A DNA stretch of 64,000 nucleotides, from positions 1 through 64,000 of the forward strand of contig NZ_FOLE01000002.1 in the NCBI RefSeq assembly GCF_900112255.1. Direction: 5' to 3'. This DNA comes from Flexibacter flexilis DSM 6793 (GTDB taxonomy: Bacteria > Bacteroidota > Bacteroidia > Cytophagales > Flexibacteraceae). Positions 1 to 7,893 of this stretch are shown here, piece after piece. The translations under genes were made by a program, and so were the position numbers. Within the stretch, counting starts at the first letter, position 1. Every line of letters starts with the position of its first letter. The notes beneath the pieces are model-generated. The model was given only the letters and a program-made list of their open reading frames with translations, searched no databases and was not told the DNA's origin.

Positions 1-264
1 GATTATCATAACAATATCATTGGACGCAATTCGCTCTACTGGACAGGAGAGCATGGTTTGTATGAAAAGATGTACAAGGAATGGTTAGGCTTTCGAGCCA
101 CCACCAAGCCCGTTACTTTTCAGGCACGCATCGAACCCTATCATTTGGCAAGATTGCAGTTTGGCAAAGCTATACGGATTAGAGGTGTGCGTTACCTTAT
201 CGGGCAGGTACGAATTACTTTGCCCATCAAGAAGACAGCCGAAATAAAACTATATAAACTGTAA
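1..264 (+). CDS. C-terminal end of a possible phage-like structural protein (partial)
   Basis: An open frame enters from the left edge and runs 87 codons to a TAA, so only the C-terminus is present. It contains the segment EHGLYEKMYKEW followed by a short beta-rich tail ending in IKLYKL. I do not recognise the family with certainty. The pattern of a GLY-x-x-x-aromatic segment followed by a sentence-like run of beta strands about a prescribed RIRGVRYLIGQV segment resembles the ends of virion or tail-like proteins in Bacteroidota prophages, and the tyrosine recombinase 1 kb downstream fits a mobile element. A strong hairpin with a T-run follows the stop by about 35 bp. Calling it phage-derived is inference; the upstream part would decide. 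Confidence 0.5.
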   Translation, partial: DYHNNIIGRNSLYWTGEHGLYEKMYKEWLGFRATTKPVTFQARIEPYHLARLQFGKAIRIRGVRYLIGQVRITLPIKKTAEIKLYKL

Positions 265-300
265 ATCAATTGTTTATCTCTTACTTAAACTAATACTTTA

Positions 301-346
301 AGTCCGCAATTGCGGATTTTTGCGGACAATTGCGGACTTTTTTTAT
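301..346 (+). terminator. Strong Rho-independent terminator
   Basis: A perfect 12-bp stem (AGTCCGCAATTG paired with CAATTGCGGACT) is followed by seven T. It ends the gene at 1-264. The core CCGCAATTGCGG is itself palindromic and is nearly repeated inside the loop. The convergent nucleotidyltransferase gene stops within the T-run. Confidence 0.8.
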
Positions 347-843
347 TGGTCGGGAGAATGTAAGCGCAGTTGTGCAATATCTTCCTCGTCTTTTTTTCGT
401 GCTGTAACTTCTTTGCTTTTAATCAGGTCGTCTTTAGACAAAATATGAATTTCTATCTCCCTTACTATCGTTGTAATTCGGTGGGGGTAACTGCTATAAA
501 ATCGTTCAAGACCCAAGACTTCAGGCAAAAAATCAATTTTGAAGTAATCAAACTCATGCGTAAAAAATGACTTTTTGGGATTGATTACTTTTTCTTTTCG
601 GAATCGGGCTACATTTAATCCCAATGCCTCCAGTGCTTGCAGCAGTCTAAAATAATTTTCAAAGGTGGGATTATACCAAAAATCAAAATCATGTTTATCT
701 GATGGTTGGCCATCGGGGAGCGTTGTTGGGCGATAATGCCCGTGAAAGGCCAATGCTGTACCTCCGACAATCATATATTCAACCTTATGTGTTTGCAAAA
801 TCTGACAAACGCGAAGAATATTCTCTACAAAATTACCTTGCAT
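343..843 (-). CDS. Nucleotidyltransferase-fold protein (AbiEii/DUF6036-like)
   Basis: This 166-residue protein has the hallmarks of the DNA polymerase beta-type nucleotidyltransferase fold. A glycine pair lies in MIVGGTALAFHG (about residues 24-35), the paired acids are D52 and D54 in HDFDFW, and a third acid is D103 in KIDFLP. The helix starting ILSKDDLIKSK is typical of small standalone nucleotidyltransferases found in accessory DNA. Some relatives act as toxins or in phage defence by modifying tRNA or protein, but the substrate here cannot be told from sequence. Its ATG lies inside the end of the upstream small gene (11-bp overlap), so the two are translated together. It sits on a probable mobile element between a phage-like gene and an integrase. 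Confidence 0.75.
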   Translation of the reverse strand: MQGNFVENILRVCQILQTHKVEYMIVGGTALAFHGHYRPTTLPDGQPSDKHDFDFWYNPTFENYFRLLQALEALGLNVARFRKEKVINPKKSFFTHEFDYFKIDFLPEVLGLERFYSSYPHRITTIVREIEIHILSKDDLIKSKEVTARKKDEEDIAQLRLHSPDQ

Positions 844-1030
844 TTTTAATTGGATTCACGGCTGAAAGGTTGCGGCTGGGTATCGCCGTAGATGGTTGCG
901 TAGGAACAACGGAGGCTTTCAATAAGTCTATAAAATTGATAACATCTGTGTCTTTGGCAGAAACGGAGCTAACTGGCTCAACCGAAGTAGAACGCTCTTT
1001 TAATTTGGAAAAGCTATTGTATCGTTCCAT
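833..1030 (-). CDS. Small protein co-transcribed with the nucleotidyltransferase
   Basis: The protein is 65 residues from the ATG at 1030; a GTG at 1084 would give 83. The ATG is preferred because a good TAnnTTTG promoter box (TACCTTTG on the minus strand) lies at 1058-1065, inside the longer form. The protein begins MERYNSFSKLKERS and continues with a Ser/Val-rich stretch and a helix DVINFIDLLKASVV. It has no recognisable domain. It overlaps the nucleotidyltransferase by 11 bp, so it may be its partner or antitoxin, but this rests on gene arrangement only. Confidence 0.6.
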   Translation of the reverse strand: MERYNSFSKLKERSTSVEPVSSVSAKDTDVINFIDLLKASVVPTQPSTAIPSRNLSAVNPIKNAR

Positions 1031-1057
1031 ATACGCATTTTTTACGTGATTATTACG

Positions 1058-1065
1058 CAAAGGTA
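1058..1065 (-). promoter_or_regulatory. Candidate Bacteroidota -7 box
   Basis: On the minus strand the sequence reads TACCTTTG, an exact fit to TAnnTTTG, with a TTG about 18 nt upstream as a possible -33 element. It is placed to drive the small gene at 833-1030 and the nucleotidyltransferase. Confidence 0.5.
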
Positions 1066-1106
1066 CAGATTTCCGAACATACACAATAGCTCTTTTTTTC
1101 TTTCTT

Positions 1107-1204
1107 GGGCGTTGCCACCCGAAAAAGGGTGGCCGCTCCCTTGCAGACTCCGCTTACGCTTCGGCCTCTTCGCGGCTGCTTCGCATCTTTCAGGCAGCTA
1201 ACGC
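1107..1204. repeat. GC-rich structured intergenic element
   Basis: About 98 bp begins GGGCGTTGCCACCC and ends GGCAGCTAACGC. It has a stable hairpin (GCCACCC-GAAAAA-GGGTGGC, 1114-1133) and further GC-rich short stems around GCTTCGG and CGCGGC. It is much richer in GC than the flanks and not coding. The GGGCGTT...TAACGC frame resembles interspersed repeats I recall from other Bacteroidota genomes. A structured RNA is the alternative. Confidence 0.45.
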
Positions 1205-1215
1205 ATTAAAAAAAT

Positions 1216-1248
1216 AAAAGGCCGCCCCCATATTGGGACGGCCTTTTG
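1216..1248 (-). terminator. Terminator of the integrase gene
   Basis: The hairpin pairs AAAAGGCCG with CGGCCTTTT (loop-side CCCCCA/TGGGA). On the minus strand it is followed by a long T-rich run, so it ends transcription of the recombinase gene. Confidence 0.75.
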
Positions 1249-1306
1249 CTTTAAAGGAACAGATACTTAAATAATCGCACCGATGGCAACGACGACCAGT
1301 AGTGTT

Positions 1307-2524
1307 TTATAGAATATCTGTATCCATTTGAGAGGTATTCTTCTGCGGTTTTTCATAAATGTCTGGAGATAATTTATCCATTAATTGCAATTGCTTATCC
1401 AGTGCGGCTAAATCAAATTCGGCATAGTGTTTTCGCGAAGTAGTTTCGTTGTTGCCAAGTGCCGCAGCGACTACCTGCATTGAGCCGCCCCGAATATTCA
1501 GCAGCTCATACGCTTTAGTATGTCTGGCTTTGTGGAATGTGATATGCTTGTTGATGCCAGTTTGCATTAAGGCTTTTTTTAAAACTTGGTCAGCTACCTG
1601 AGGATATTTTGTCAAGCCCGAGAAATCATAATTATATTTAGCCCAAATACTTTCAGCTAAAGGCAATAATTCCGTGAAAATATTTTGGTTTGTTTTGCCT
1701 CGTTTCATAACGATATAACGTCTGCCATTAAATTCTTTAATATTCTGCTGTTTTACGGTCCTATTGTCATTATAGGTTAGTCCCGTCAGGCAAGCAAAGA
1801 CAAACATATCCAAATACTTTTTTTCGGCTTTATTATAAGTGCCGTTATGTATTGCCATTACTTCCTCTGGTGTTAAATACGTGATAGGTAGTTTTTCTAC
1901 AACAGGCTTAGCCACTCGTTTCAACGCATTTTTTGCGACGTAGCCTTCCTCAAGACTAAATCTAATGACCGACTTAAGGCCAGTGTAATAATTTAATGCT
2001 GTTGATGTTTTTGTAATCGACCGTAGCCATACTTTGAGGAGTTCTGTGCAGGTGTTGGCCGAAATGCTCAAAGTGGGATTTAAGTTGCTGACTTTTTTTA
2101 GGCTTTTTTCAGCGTACTTGACACTGTTGTAGCCAAATTCCGATTCAAGTCTATATTTTTCAAACAGGTCGAATATGGTTAATTCTTGCACCTGATTTAT
2201 TTGCTTAGACTCAATGGTTTTGACTTCCCTGATTACTGTTTTTTTGCCTTTTTTTCGCTTGATATACTCGTTTTTTACATCGTTGGCAGTTATTCCCCTA
2301 ACTCCATGAGCCATGCACAAATACGTGTAGATTTGATGTAGCGTTTGCTCTATCAAGGCTTTTTGCCCAGCAATAATTGGACTTGTGGCTAATGCTTCTT
2401 GCGTGCAGATAAGCCCCGCAGCAAAATCACCGCTTTTAGTATCTCCGACTCTGATATACACCCAGATAGGAGATTCTCCGTTTTTGTTCGTTTGGTTTAA
2501 ACGATGCCAAAAATGAATTGTCAT
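1307..2524 (-). CDS. Tyrosine recombinase / site-specific integrase
   Basis: This 405-residue protein has the layout of Bacteroidota phage and conjugative-transposon integrases. An N-terminal arm-binding domain (about 1-85) opens with IHFWHRLNQTNKNGESPI. A SAM-like core-binding domain spans about 115-205, and the catalytic domain about 215-375. Visible catalytic residues are K277 in KRGKT, H331 and R334 in HKARHT, and the nucleophile Y367 in RKHYAEF. The first catalytic Arg of the usual TGLR motif is replaced by Thr (TGLTYND, residue 250), as is common in IntDOT-type enzymes. Asn358 stands where His or Trp is usual. It marks one end of a mobile element; no attachment site could be assigned. 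Confidence 0.93.
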   Translation of the reverse strand: MTIHFWHRLNQTNKNGESPIWVYIRVGDTKSGDFAAGLICTQEALATSPIIAGQKALIEQTLHQIYTYLCMAHGVRGITANDVKNEYIKRKKGKKTVIREVKTIESKQINQVQELTIFDLFEKYRLESEFGYNSVKYAEKSLKKVSNLNPTLSISANTCTELLKVWLRSITKTSTALNYYTGLKSVIRFSLEEGYVAKNALKRVAKPVVEKLPITYLTPEEVMAIHNGTYNKAEKKYLDMFVFACLTGLTYNDNRTVKQQNIKEFNGRRYIVMKRGKTNQNIFTELLPLAESIWAKYNYDFSGLTKYPQVADQVLKKALMQTGINKHITFHKARHTKAYELLNIRGGSMQVVAAALGNNETTSRKHYAEFDLAALDKQLQLMDKLSPDIYEKPQKNTSQMDTDIL

Positions 2525-2734
2525 TTTTTAGGGATTCGATATACATACTATATTGTGTTATAATGATTAATTATTTAAAACGCAATAGTAAGTAATATTA
2601 GCAAGTAAAACAAAATAGACTGGTTATCAGTTAGTTATACAGTGATGCAATGTTTTGAATTACTGTCAATAGCTTGATTATCAACTGTTTAATTTTTCCT
2701 TGCTTTTTTTGCAGGCCACAAAGGTATAAATATA

Positions 2735-2767
2735 ATTAAAAAGCACCAGCCTTGCGGACTGATGCTT
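2735..2767 (-). terminator. Terminator of the DUF1232-like gene
   Basis: On the minus strand an AAGCA..CAG / CTG..TGCTT hairpin is followed by TTTTTAATT, 25 bp past the stop of the small membrane protein gene. Confidence 0.6.
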
Positions 2768-2791
2768 GTATATTTTGTGGAATAAAAACGT

Positions 2792-2998
2792 TTATTTTTT
2801 GAGCCGTCGGCCAAACGGATTGGGCAGATTGAAGCCAAAATAATTGAGGCTCTCGATCAGAAAAAATGCGGCAGTGGCCTCGTCCAGATTGCCCACAAAG
2901 GGAATATTATCGGGGATTAGCTCAAAAATGCCCGCCGTAGGGTTGATGAGATACAACGTAGAAAGCAAACCCGCCACAAAAACAAAAATGGATTTCAT
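2792..2998 (-). CDS. Small DUF1232-like membrane protein
   Basis: The protein has 68 residues when started at the second Met (MKSIFVFVAG); the longer form from 3019 adds seven residues. One hydrophobic segment (about 2-20) is followed by the motif LIPDNIPFVGNLDEATAAF, which matches the core of the DUF1232 (YkvA-like) family, where a DxIPxxGxxDD pattern is usual. A second hydrophobic stretch and a basic tail (GRRLKK) end the protein. Its function is unknown. It is monocistronic, between the integrase and a GNAT gene, and has its own terminator. Confidence 0.75.
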   Translation of the reverse strand: MKSIFVFVAGLLSTLYLINPTAGIFELIPDNIPFVGNLDEATAAFFLIESLNYFGFNLPNPFGRRLKK

Positions 2999-3289
2999 AG
3001 AGAAAATATAAGTAATCAATTGGCACCTAATTTCTGTATAATTTCTTAAAACATCAATTATTTATTCCTAAAGTTGTTTAGCGTTATGGAGCAATATGGG
3101 TATAATAATTTGGGGGATATTTTAAATTGCCACTCAATTATGAGTTTGCTAAATATCAAAGCATCATTTTCAGATAGATTTTATCTTATCGGATCAAAAC
3201 ATATCACTCCATATCCCAACTAATAACAATAATCTTTCGTTTATTGCTCAGAGCAATTTTTACACAATAATTACACAACCCATCATCTT

Positions 3290-3802
3290 ATGACACAAAT
3301 AATATCTAACCTCGAATTTAAACAAGTCAGCAACCCCGAAGATTTGGCCGTAATACACCAACTCGCCGCCCAAACTTGGCCAGCCACTTACGCCAACATT
3401 ATCAGCCAAGCGCAAATAGATTTTATGTTTGAGAAAATGTATGCGTTGCCTGCACTGGCCGCGCAACTGACCGAAGGGCATACATTTTGGATTGTGTGGC
3501 GCGATGGCCAAGCCGTTGGCTTTGTGTCATATATCCTCTCCAATGCGGCGGCGCAAGTCTGGAAAATACAGAAGTTGTATTGTTTGCCACAAAAACAAAA
3601 GTCAGGGCTTGGCCGTGCCACCATTGATTTTGTACGCGAACAAATCCGCCAGCAAGGCGCAAAAACCTTGATTTTGAACGTAAATCGCTACAATTCTGCA
3701 CTACATTTTTACCAAAAATACGGCTTTGAAATTGCCCAAACCGTTGATATTCCGTACTACGATTATGTGCTAAACGATTATGTGATGCAGATTGCCGTGT
3801 AA
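3290..3802 (+). CDS. GNAT family N-acetyltransferase
   Basis: This 170-residue protein shows the GNAT fold. It has a strand ending KIQKLYCLP, an acetyl-CoA pyrophosphate loop QKSGLGRA, a helix, then the strand LILNVNRYN with the conserved Asn and a terminal FYQKYGFEIAQTVDI segment. It would transfer an acetyl group from acetyl-CoA to an amine. The length and the YYDYVLNDYVM ending are typical of small Bacteroidota members annotated only to family level, so the substrate is unknown. It stands alone, with a hairpin about 70 bp after the stop. Confidence 0.9.
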   Translation: MTQIISNLEFKQVSNPEDLAVIHQLAAQTWPATYANIISQAQIDFMFEKMYALPALAAQLTEGHTFWIVWRDGQAVGFVSYILSNAAAQVWKIQKLYCLPQKQKSGLGRATIDFVREQIRQQGAKTLILNVNRYNSALHFYQKYGFEIAQTVDIPYYDYVLNDYVMQIAV

Positions 3803-3810
3803 ATAACAAT

Positions 3811-3977
3811 GTAGATGCCACACCTACGGCGTTAGATATTATTTAGATTTCTTTTTCTACAAAGAGGCCAAGCCTAAAGGCTTTTTTTATTGGCAAATGG
3901 CCTAAACCCGTTAGGGTTTAAACATTGATAGAAAATTGATATTCAGTTATTTAAAACGCCGTAGGCGTGACATCTGG
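3811..3977. repeat. Inverted-repeat-bounded intergenic element
   Basis: The arm at 3811-3833 and the arm at 3955-3977 are inverted copies sharing AACGCCGTAGG and CATCT; 19 of the 21 outer positions match. Inside lie a terminator-like hairpin (3870-3889) and the palindrome TAAACCC-GTTA-GGGTTTA (3903-3920). No target duplication is seen. It could be a small non-autonomous repeat or paired regulatory hairpins. Confidence 0.5.
3870..3889 (+). terminator. Terminator-like hairpin after the GNAT gene
   Basis: AAGCCT-AA-AGGCTT is followed by seven T. It is short but well placed, 68 bp past the stop of the GNAT gene. Confidence 0.55.
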
Positions 3978-4020
3978 GGCTTAAACCTTATGGTTTTAAA
4001 AATCTATAAGGTTTGGGGTA

Positions 4021-5298
4021 TTACTTTTTTTCGGCCAAATAATCGTGATACCAATGCAACACTTTGGCTGTCGCACCAACTTTACTTTTTACATAATTCC
4101 GCGATTTTGCGGCGATAGCCTCGCGCGTAGTTGTGTCGGTAAGCAATGTTTTTAGCTTGGTTTCAAACGCCGCGGCATCGGCGGCCACAGGCGCAGCGAT
4201 TCCTTCAGCCACAAGGTCGAGGGCTTCTTGGAATTTTGTATAATTTTTATTTCCAAAAAAAATCGGCATGCCAAAAGTGGCCGCTTCCAGTGTGTTATGT
4301 AAACCTTTGCCATACGCGCCACCAATCCACGCTATTTCCGCGTACTGATACAATGCCGAAAGCATTCCTACATTGTCAATAATAAGCATATCATATTCAC
4401 TTACAACCACTTGATCCGACACTTGAGAATATCGTATGCTTTTGCCTTGATAGATTTGCTCCCAATTTTTCATATTTTGGGCTTCAATTTCGTGCGGTGC
4501 TACCATTACTTTCAGACGGATATTTTCGGCTTGCAACTTATTCAAAACGGGCAAAATAATGTCCATATCTTGCGGCCACGCGCTGCCCACAATCAACAAT
4601 AATTCATTGTTTTTGAACAACTTAGCCATTTGTATTTCGGGGGCTGTATCTGGCAAAACTGCCACGCGGTCGAAGCGCGTATCTCCGCCGAGTTGCTGAC
4701 GTGTAATGCCTATGCCTTCCAATAACTTAGCCGAACTTTCATTTTGTACAAAAATCATATTCAGGCGGCGCAAAATTTGCCGATGAAATTCGCCGTAAGG
4801 CTTAAAAAAAATCTGGTTTGGGCGAAAAATGGCAGAAAAAGACACGACAGGCACATTATTTTCTTCCATCACCTGAATGTAATGATGCCAGAACTCGTAT
4901 TTGACAAAAAAAGCTACCGACGGTTCTACGGTCAGAAACCACTGTTCGGCGTTTTGACGCGTGTCGGCGGGCAAATAAAAAATATAGTCCGCCCCAGCGT
5001 AATTTTTGCGGATTTCGTAACCCGACGGCGAGAAAAACGTTAGCAAAATTTTATGTTCGGGAAAAGCAATCCGAAAAGCCTCTATCACAGGGCGGCCTTG
5101 CTCAAACTCACCCAACGAAGCACAATGAAACCACGCCAGCGGCTGGCCTTTGTGCGTATTGAGCAAATCTTGTAGGCGTGGCCGCCAATCTTTTCGCCCA
5201 TTTACCCAGTGTTTGGCTTTGGTACTACGCCATGCGGCCAAGTGAACGGCAGCCGTGTAAAGAGAAATCCCCGCATCATAAAAAAATCGGCCTAACAT
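4021..5298 (-). CDS. waaA: 3-deoxy-D-manno-octulosonic acid (Kdo) transferase
   Basis: WaaA moves Kdo from CMP-Kdo onto the lipid A precursor at the inner face of the inner membrane. The chosen start (MLGRFFYDAG) gives 425 residues, the normal length; an upstream start at 5349 would add a basic extension. The N-terminal glycosyltransferase domain carries HCASLGEFEQGRP, with the catalytic base expected at E64. The C-terminal Rossmann domain has LLIVGSAWPQD, MVAPHEI and the late GGAYGKGLHNTLEAA motif that binds the CMP moiety. A hydrophobic N-terminus (about 5-22) fits membrane anchoring. It is a single gene, divergent from accD. Confidence 0.95.
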   Translation of the reverse strand: MLGRFFYDAGISLYTAAVHLAAWRSTKAKHWVNGRKDWRPRLQDLLNTHKGQPLAWFHCASLGEFEQGRPVIEAFRIAFPEHKILLTFFSPSGYEIRKNYAGADYIFYLPADTRQNAEQWFLTVEPSVAFFVKYEFWHHYIQVMEENNVPVVSFSAIFRPNQIFFKPYGEFHRQILRRLNMIFVQNESSAKLLEGIGITRQQLGGDTRFDRVAVLPDTAPEIQMAKLFKNNELLLIVGSAWPQDMDIILPVLNKLQAENIRLKVMVAPHEIEAQNMKNWEQIYQGKSIRYSQVSDQVVVSEYDMLIIDNVGMLSALYQYAEIAWIGGAYGKGLHNTLEAATFGMPIFFGNKNYTKFQEALDLVAEGIAAPVAADAAAFETKLKTLLTDTTTREAIAAKSRNYVKSKVGATAKVLHWYHDYLAEKK

Positions 5299-5408
5299 AT
5301 TTTGTATTGTGTTTTTAAAAAATAAAACGAAACCTCTGCAAATACCCAAAACAGTATGGCGGTGCGAAAATAAATGATAAAGTCGGAATCATAATTTAAT
5401 ATTAGCAC

Positions 5409-5416
5409 TATATTTG
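5409..5416 (+). promoter_or_regulatory. Candidate -7 box for accD
   Basis: TATATTTG fits TAnnTTTG exactly and is followed by GCGAC, 40 bp before the accD ATG. No clear -33 TTTG is visible. Confidence 0.5.
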
Positions 5417-5456
5417 CGACCTTAAAAATGCTTTACCAACACCAATCATTTGCAAA

Positions 5457-6299
5457 ATGGCATGGTTTAACAGACAACAAAAGGGGATTGTAACGCCCAC
5501 AGAACTAAAACGCGAAGCTCCAGACGGTCTTTGGTACAAGTGTCCCGAATGTAAAACGGTAACACTTTCCAGAGCACACCGCGACAATGCTTATACGTGT
5601 GTTTCTTGTAACTATCATACAAAAATTGGTTCTGCCGAATACTTTGAAATTGTATTTGATAACAATACGTTTACGGAGATGGACGAGAACATGATTTCTG
5701 CCGATCCTCTCAATTTCGTGGACACCAAGGCTTACCCAGACCGCACCAAAGCCACTATCAGCAAAACAGGCCTGAAAGATGCAGTTCGCACAGCGCACGG
5801 CAAAATAAATGGCTTGGACATCGTGGTAGCTTGTATGGATTTTGAATTTATCGGCGGCTCGATGGGCTCGGTGGTAGGCGAAAAAATCGCGCGTGCCATT
5901 GACTATGCCCTCAAAAACCGTGTTCCGTTCCTGATGGTTTCCAAATCTGGCGGTGCGCGTATGATGGAGGCAGGCTTTTCGCTGATGCAAATGGCCAAAA
6001 CATCGGCCAAATTAGCATTGCTAGCCGAAGCCAAAGTACCTTACGTTTCGTTGCTAACCGACCCGACTACGGGTGGCGTAACAGCTTCGTTTGCGATGCT
6101 TGGCGACTTTAATATTTCTGAACCAAAAGCACTCATTGGCTTTGCTGGCCCTCGCGTTATTCGCGAAACGATTGGCAAGGACTTGCCAGCAGGTTTCCAA
6201 AGCGCAGAGTTTTTGCAGGAACATGGTTTCTTGGATTTTATCGTGGATAGAAAAAGCCTTAAACCAATGCTTACAGATTTATTGCATTTGATAAAATAG
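5457..6299 (+). CDS. accD: Acetyl-CoA carboxylase carboxyltransferase subunit beta
   Basis: AccD pairs with AccA to move carboxyl from biotin to acetyl-CoA, giving malonyl-CoA for fatty acid synthesis. The 280-residue length is normal. A zinc ribbon is formed by C29, C32, C48 and C51 (CPEC and CVSC). The crotonase-like carboxyltransferase core follows, with [29 protein letters not shown] and [13 protein letters not shown]. It is monocistronic, starts 40 bp after a TATATTTG box and is closed by a hairpin at 6325-6360. There are no unusual features. Confidence 0.97.
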   Translation: MAWFNRQQKGIVTPTELKREAPDGLWYKCPECKTVTLSRAHRDNAYTCVSCNYHTKIGSAEYFEIVFDNNTFTEMDENMISADPLNFVDTKAYPDRTKATISKTGLKDAVRTAHGKINGLDIVVACMDFEFIGGSMGSVVGEKIARAIDYALKNRVPFLMVSKSGGARMMEAGFSLMQMAKTSAKLALLAEAKVPYVSLLTDPTTGGVTASFAMLGDFNISEPKALIGFAGPRVIRETIGKDLPAGFQSAEFLQEHGFLDFIVDRKSLKPMLTDLLHLIK

Positions 6300-6324
6300 C
6301 ATAAATTTGCCATAATCACTATTT

Positions 6325-6360
6325 AGCCCACACACCTAATGCGTGTTGTGGGCTTTATTT
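6325..6360 (+). terminator. Terminator of accD
   Basis: AGCCCACA pairs with TGTGGGCT across a 14-nt loop and is followed by TTATTTTTAT. Confidence 0.65.
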
Positions 6361-6462
6361 TTATAAACTTTATCATAAAAACTAACAAGGCATTCGCTTT
6401 GCTTAGTCTTGTATATTAAATGAATTATATGCAAATTTGTACACATTTTTCATACAAGCAAC

Positions 6463-7821
6463 ATGACTTATACGAGAATTATCAGAACTATATTTATAAT
6501 CCTTTCCATTGGGTGGGGTTCTGATAATTATTGTTTTGGGCAAAAAAATGCAAAAACGGTACAATCAATACAAAAGCCATCTTCTGGTACAAAAAAAACA
6601 ATCAAAACCAGTATAAGAAATACAACATTAGCCAAAAAGGCTCCCAATAAATTGGTCAAACCAAAAGTTTTGCACAGTTACCAAACTTATACAATCAAAA
6701 ACAAAGGGCAAGGAAAAATACAACCACTCAAAATAATAAAAAAAACACCGCCTCCCCCACCGCCAGCACCCGAACCAACAACACCACACACCCCAGGAGA
6801 AGTGCAGCTTGATCCCTTAGAACAAACCCAAATTAACGTACCACCTACCGTACCGACAGCCAAAATCGACCCCAAAGCCCTGAAAGACGAGAGCATCTCT
6901 ATTTTGCCAGATGCCATTGCAGGTGCTACCAGCGTAACAGGAAAGGGACTTATTAAGGTTTTTCATCACCTCAATACTTCTTATCACGAAACGCACCCCG
7001 TTTTTTCGCCCGACGGGCAAACATTATTTTTTGCACGTGGCCATTGCCCCGAAAATACTGGCGGCAACGACGACCCTCAAGACATTTATTTTTCCAAACA
7101 AAATCCTGATGGCTCTTGGGCTTTGCCTCAAAATATGGAGGAACTGAACAATAATGGGGCAAATGGTGTTGCTTGTATTTCGGCAGATAGCAAGCAAATG
7201 CTTCTGATACATTCGTATGGTGGAATGTATGGCTTTCATTCGGAAATTGCTTTTACCGAAAAAAAAGACGATGGTACATGGAAAAAGCCCAAACCTTTAC
7301 GCATGATAAACTATTACAATTTAAGTAGTTATGCGGATTTTATTTGGACGCCAGACCAAAAAGCCATTATCATGGCCTTGCACCGCGACGACTCGGTAGG
7401 TGGCATGGACTTGTTTGTGAGCGAAAAAATGCCCAACGGAATGTGGGGGATTCCTAAAAATCTGGGGACGCGCGTCAATACGACAGAAGATGAGTTTGCA
7501 CCCTATATGTCTGCCGATGGCCGAACACTCTACTTTTCGTCTGAAGGACACAAAGGCTATGGGCAATCTGATATTTTTAAGGTTACTCGGCTGTCGGATA
7601 CGAGTTGGACACAATGGTCTGCCCCCGAAAACTTAGGCAGCCACATCAATACAGACAAATGGGAGGCTTATTTTACCGTTTCCACGAGTACTGGCAATAT
7701 TTGTTTTGTTAGAGCGGAAGACCCCGCCAAACAACGAAACTCTGATCTTATTCAAATTTCATTTACCAACCAAGAACTCAATGAAGTCTTCAAAGAAGCC
7801 AATACAAATTTACCTAAGTAA
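6463..7821 (+). CDS. Secreted PD40 (TolB-like beta-propeller) protein
   Basis: This 452-residue protein starts with a signal peptide (about 1-26, ending in CFGQ). A long basic Lys/Thr-rich linker and a poly-proline stretch (PPPPPPAPEP, near residues 97-106) follow. Residues about 165-440 hold at least four PD40 repeats, recognisable from HPVFSPDGQTLFFARG, DFIWTPDQKAII, APYMSADGRTLYFSSEG and GQSDIFKV. Such propellers occur in TolB and in many Bacteroidota periplasmic proteins, often fused to OmpA; no OmpA domain is present here. The linker could let the propeller cross the peptidoglycan layer. Function is unknown. It precedes the multi-PAS gene by 72 bp on the same strand and may be co-transcribed with it. 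Confidence 0.85.
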   Translation: MTYTRIIRTIFIILSIGWGSDNYCFGQKNAKTVQSIQKPSSGTKKTIKTSIRNTTLAKKAPNKLVKPKVLHSYQTYTIKNKGQGKIQPLKIIKKTPPPPPPAPEPTTPHTPGEVQLDPLEQTQINVPPTVPTAKIDPKALKDESISILPDAIAGATSVTGKGLIKVFHHLNTSYHETHPVFSPDGQTLFFARGHCPENTGGNDDPQDIYFSKQNPDGSWALPQNMEELNNNGANGVACISADSKQMLLIHSYGGMYGFHSEIAFTEKKDDGTWKKPKPLRMINYYNLSSYADFIWTPDQKAIIMALHRDDSVGGMDLFVSEKMPNGMWGIPKNLGTRVNTTEDEFAPYMSADGRTLYFSSEGHKGYGQSDIFKVTRLSDTSWTQWSAPENLGSHINTDKWEAYFTVSTSTGNICFVRAEDPAKQRNSDLIQISFTNQELNEVFKEANTNLPK

Positions 7822-7893
7822 CACACAAACTAATTGAGACGTTTCTTATTACACACGTAAAAAAACAAAAACGCGCATTGCAAATCTTTAGCT

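Noticed and set aside
702-1049. Plus-strand frame opposite the nucleotidyltransferase pair
   Set aside because: It is a shadow of the minus-strand genes, which have clear motifs and a promoter.
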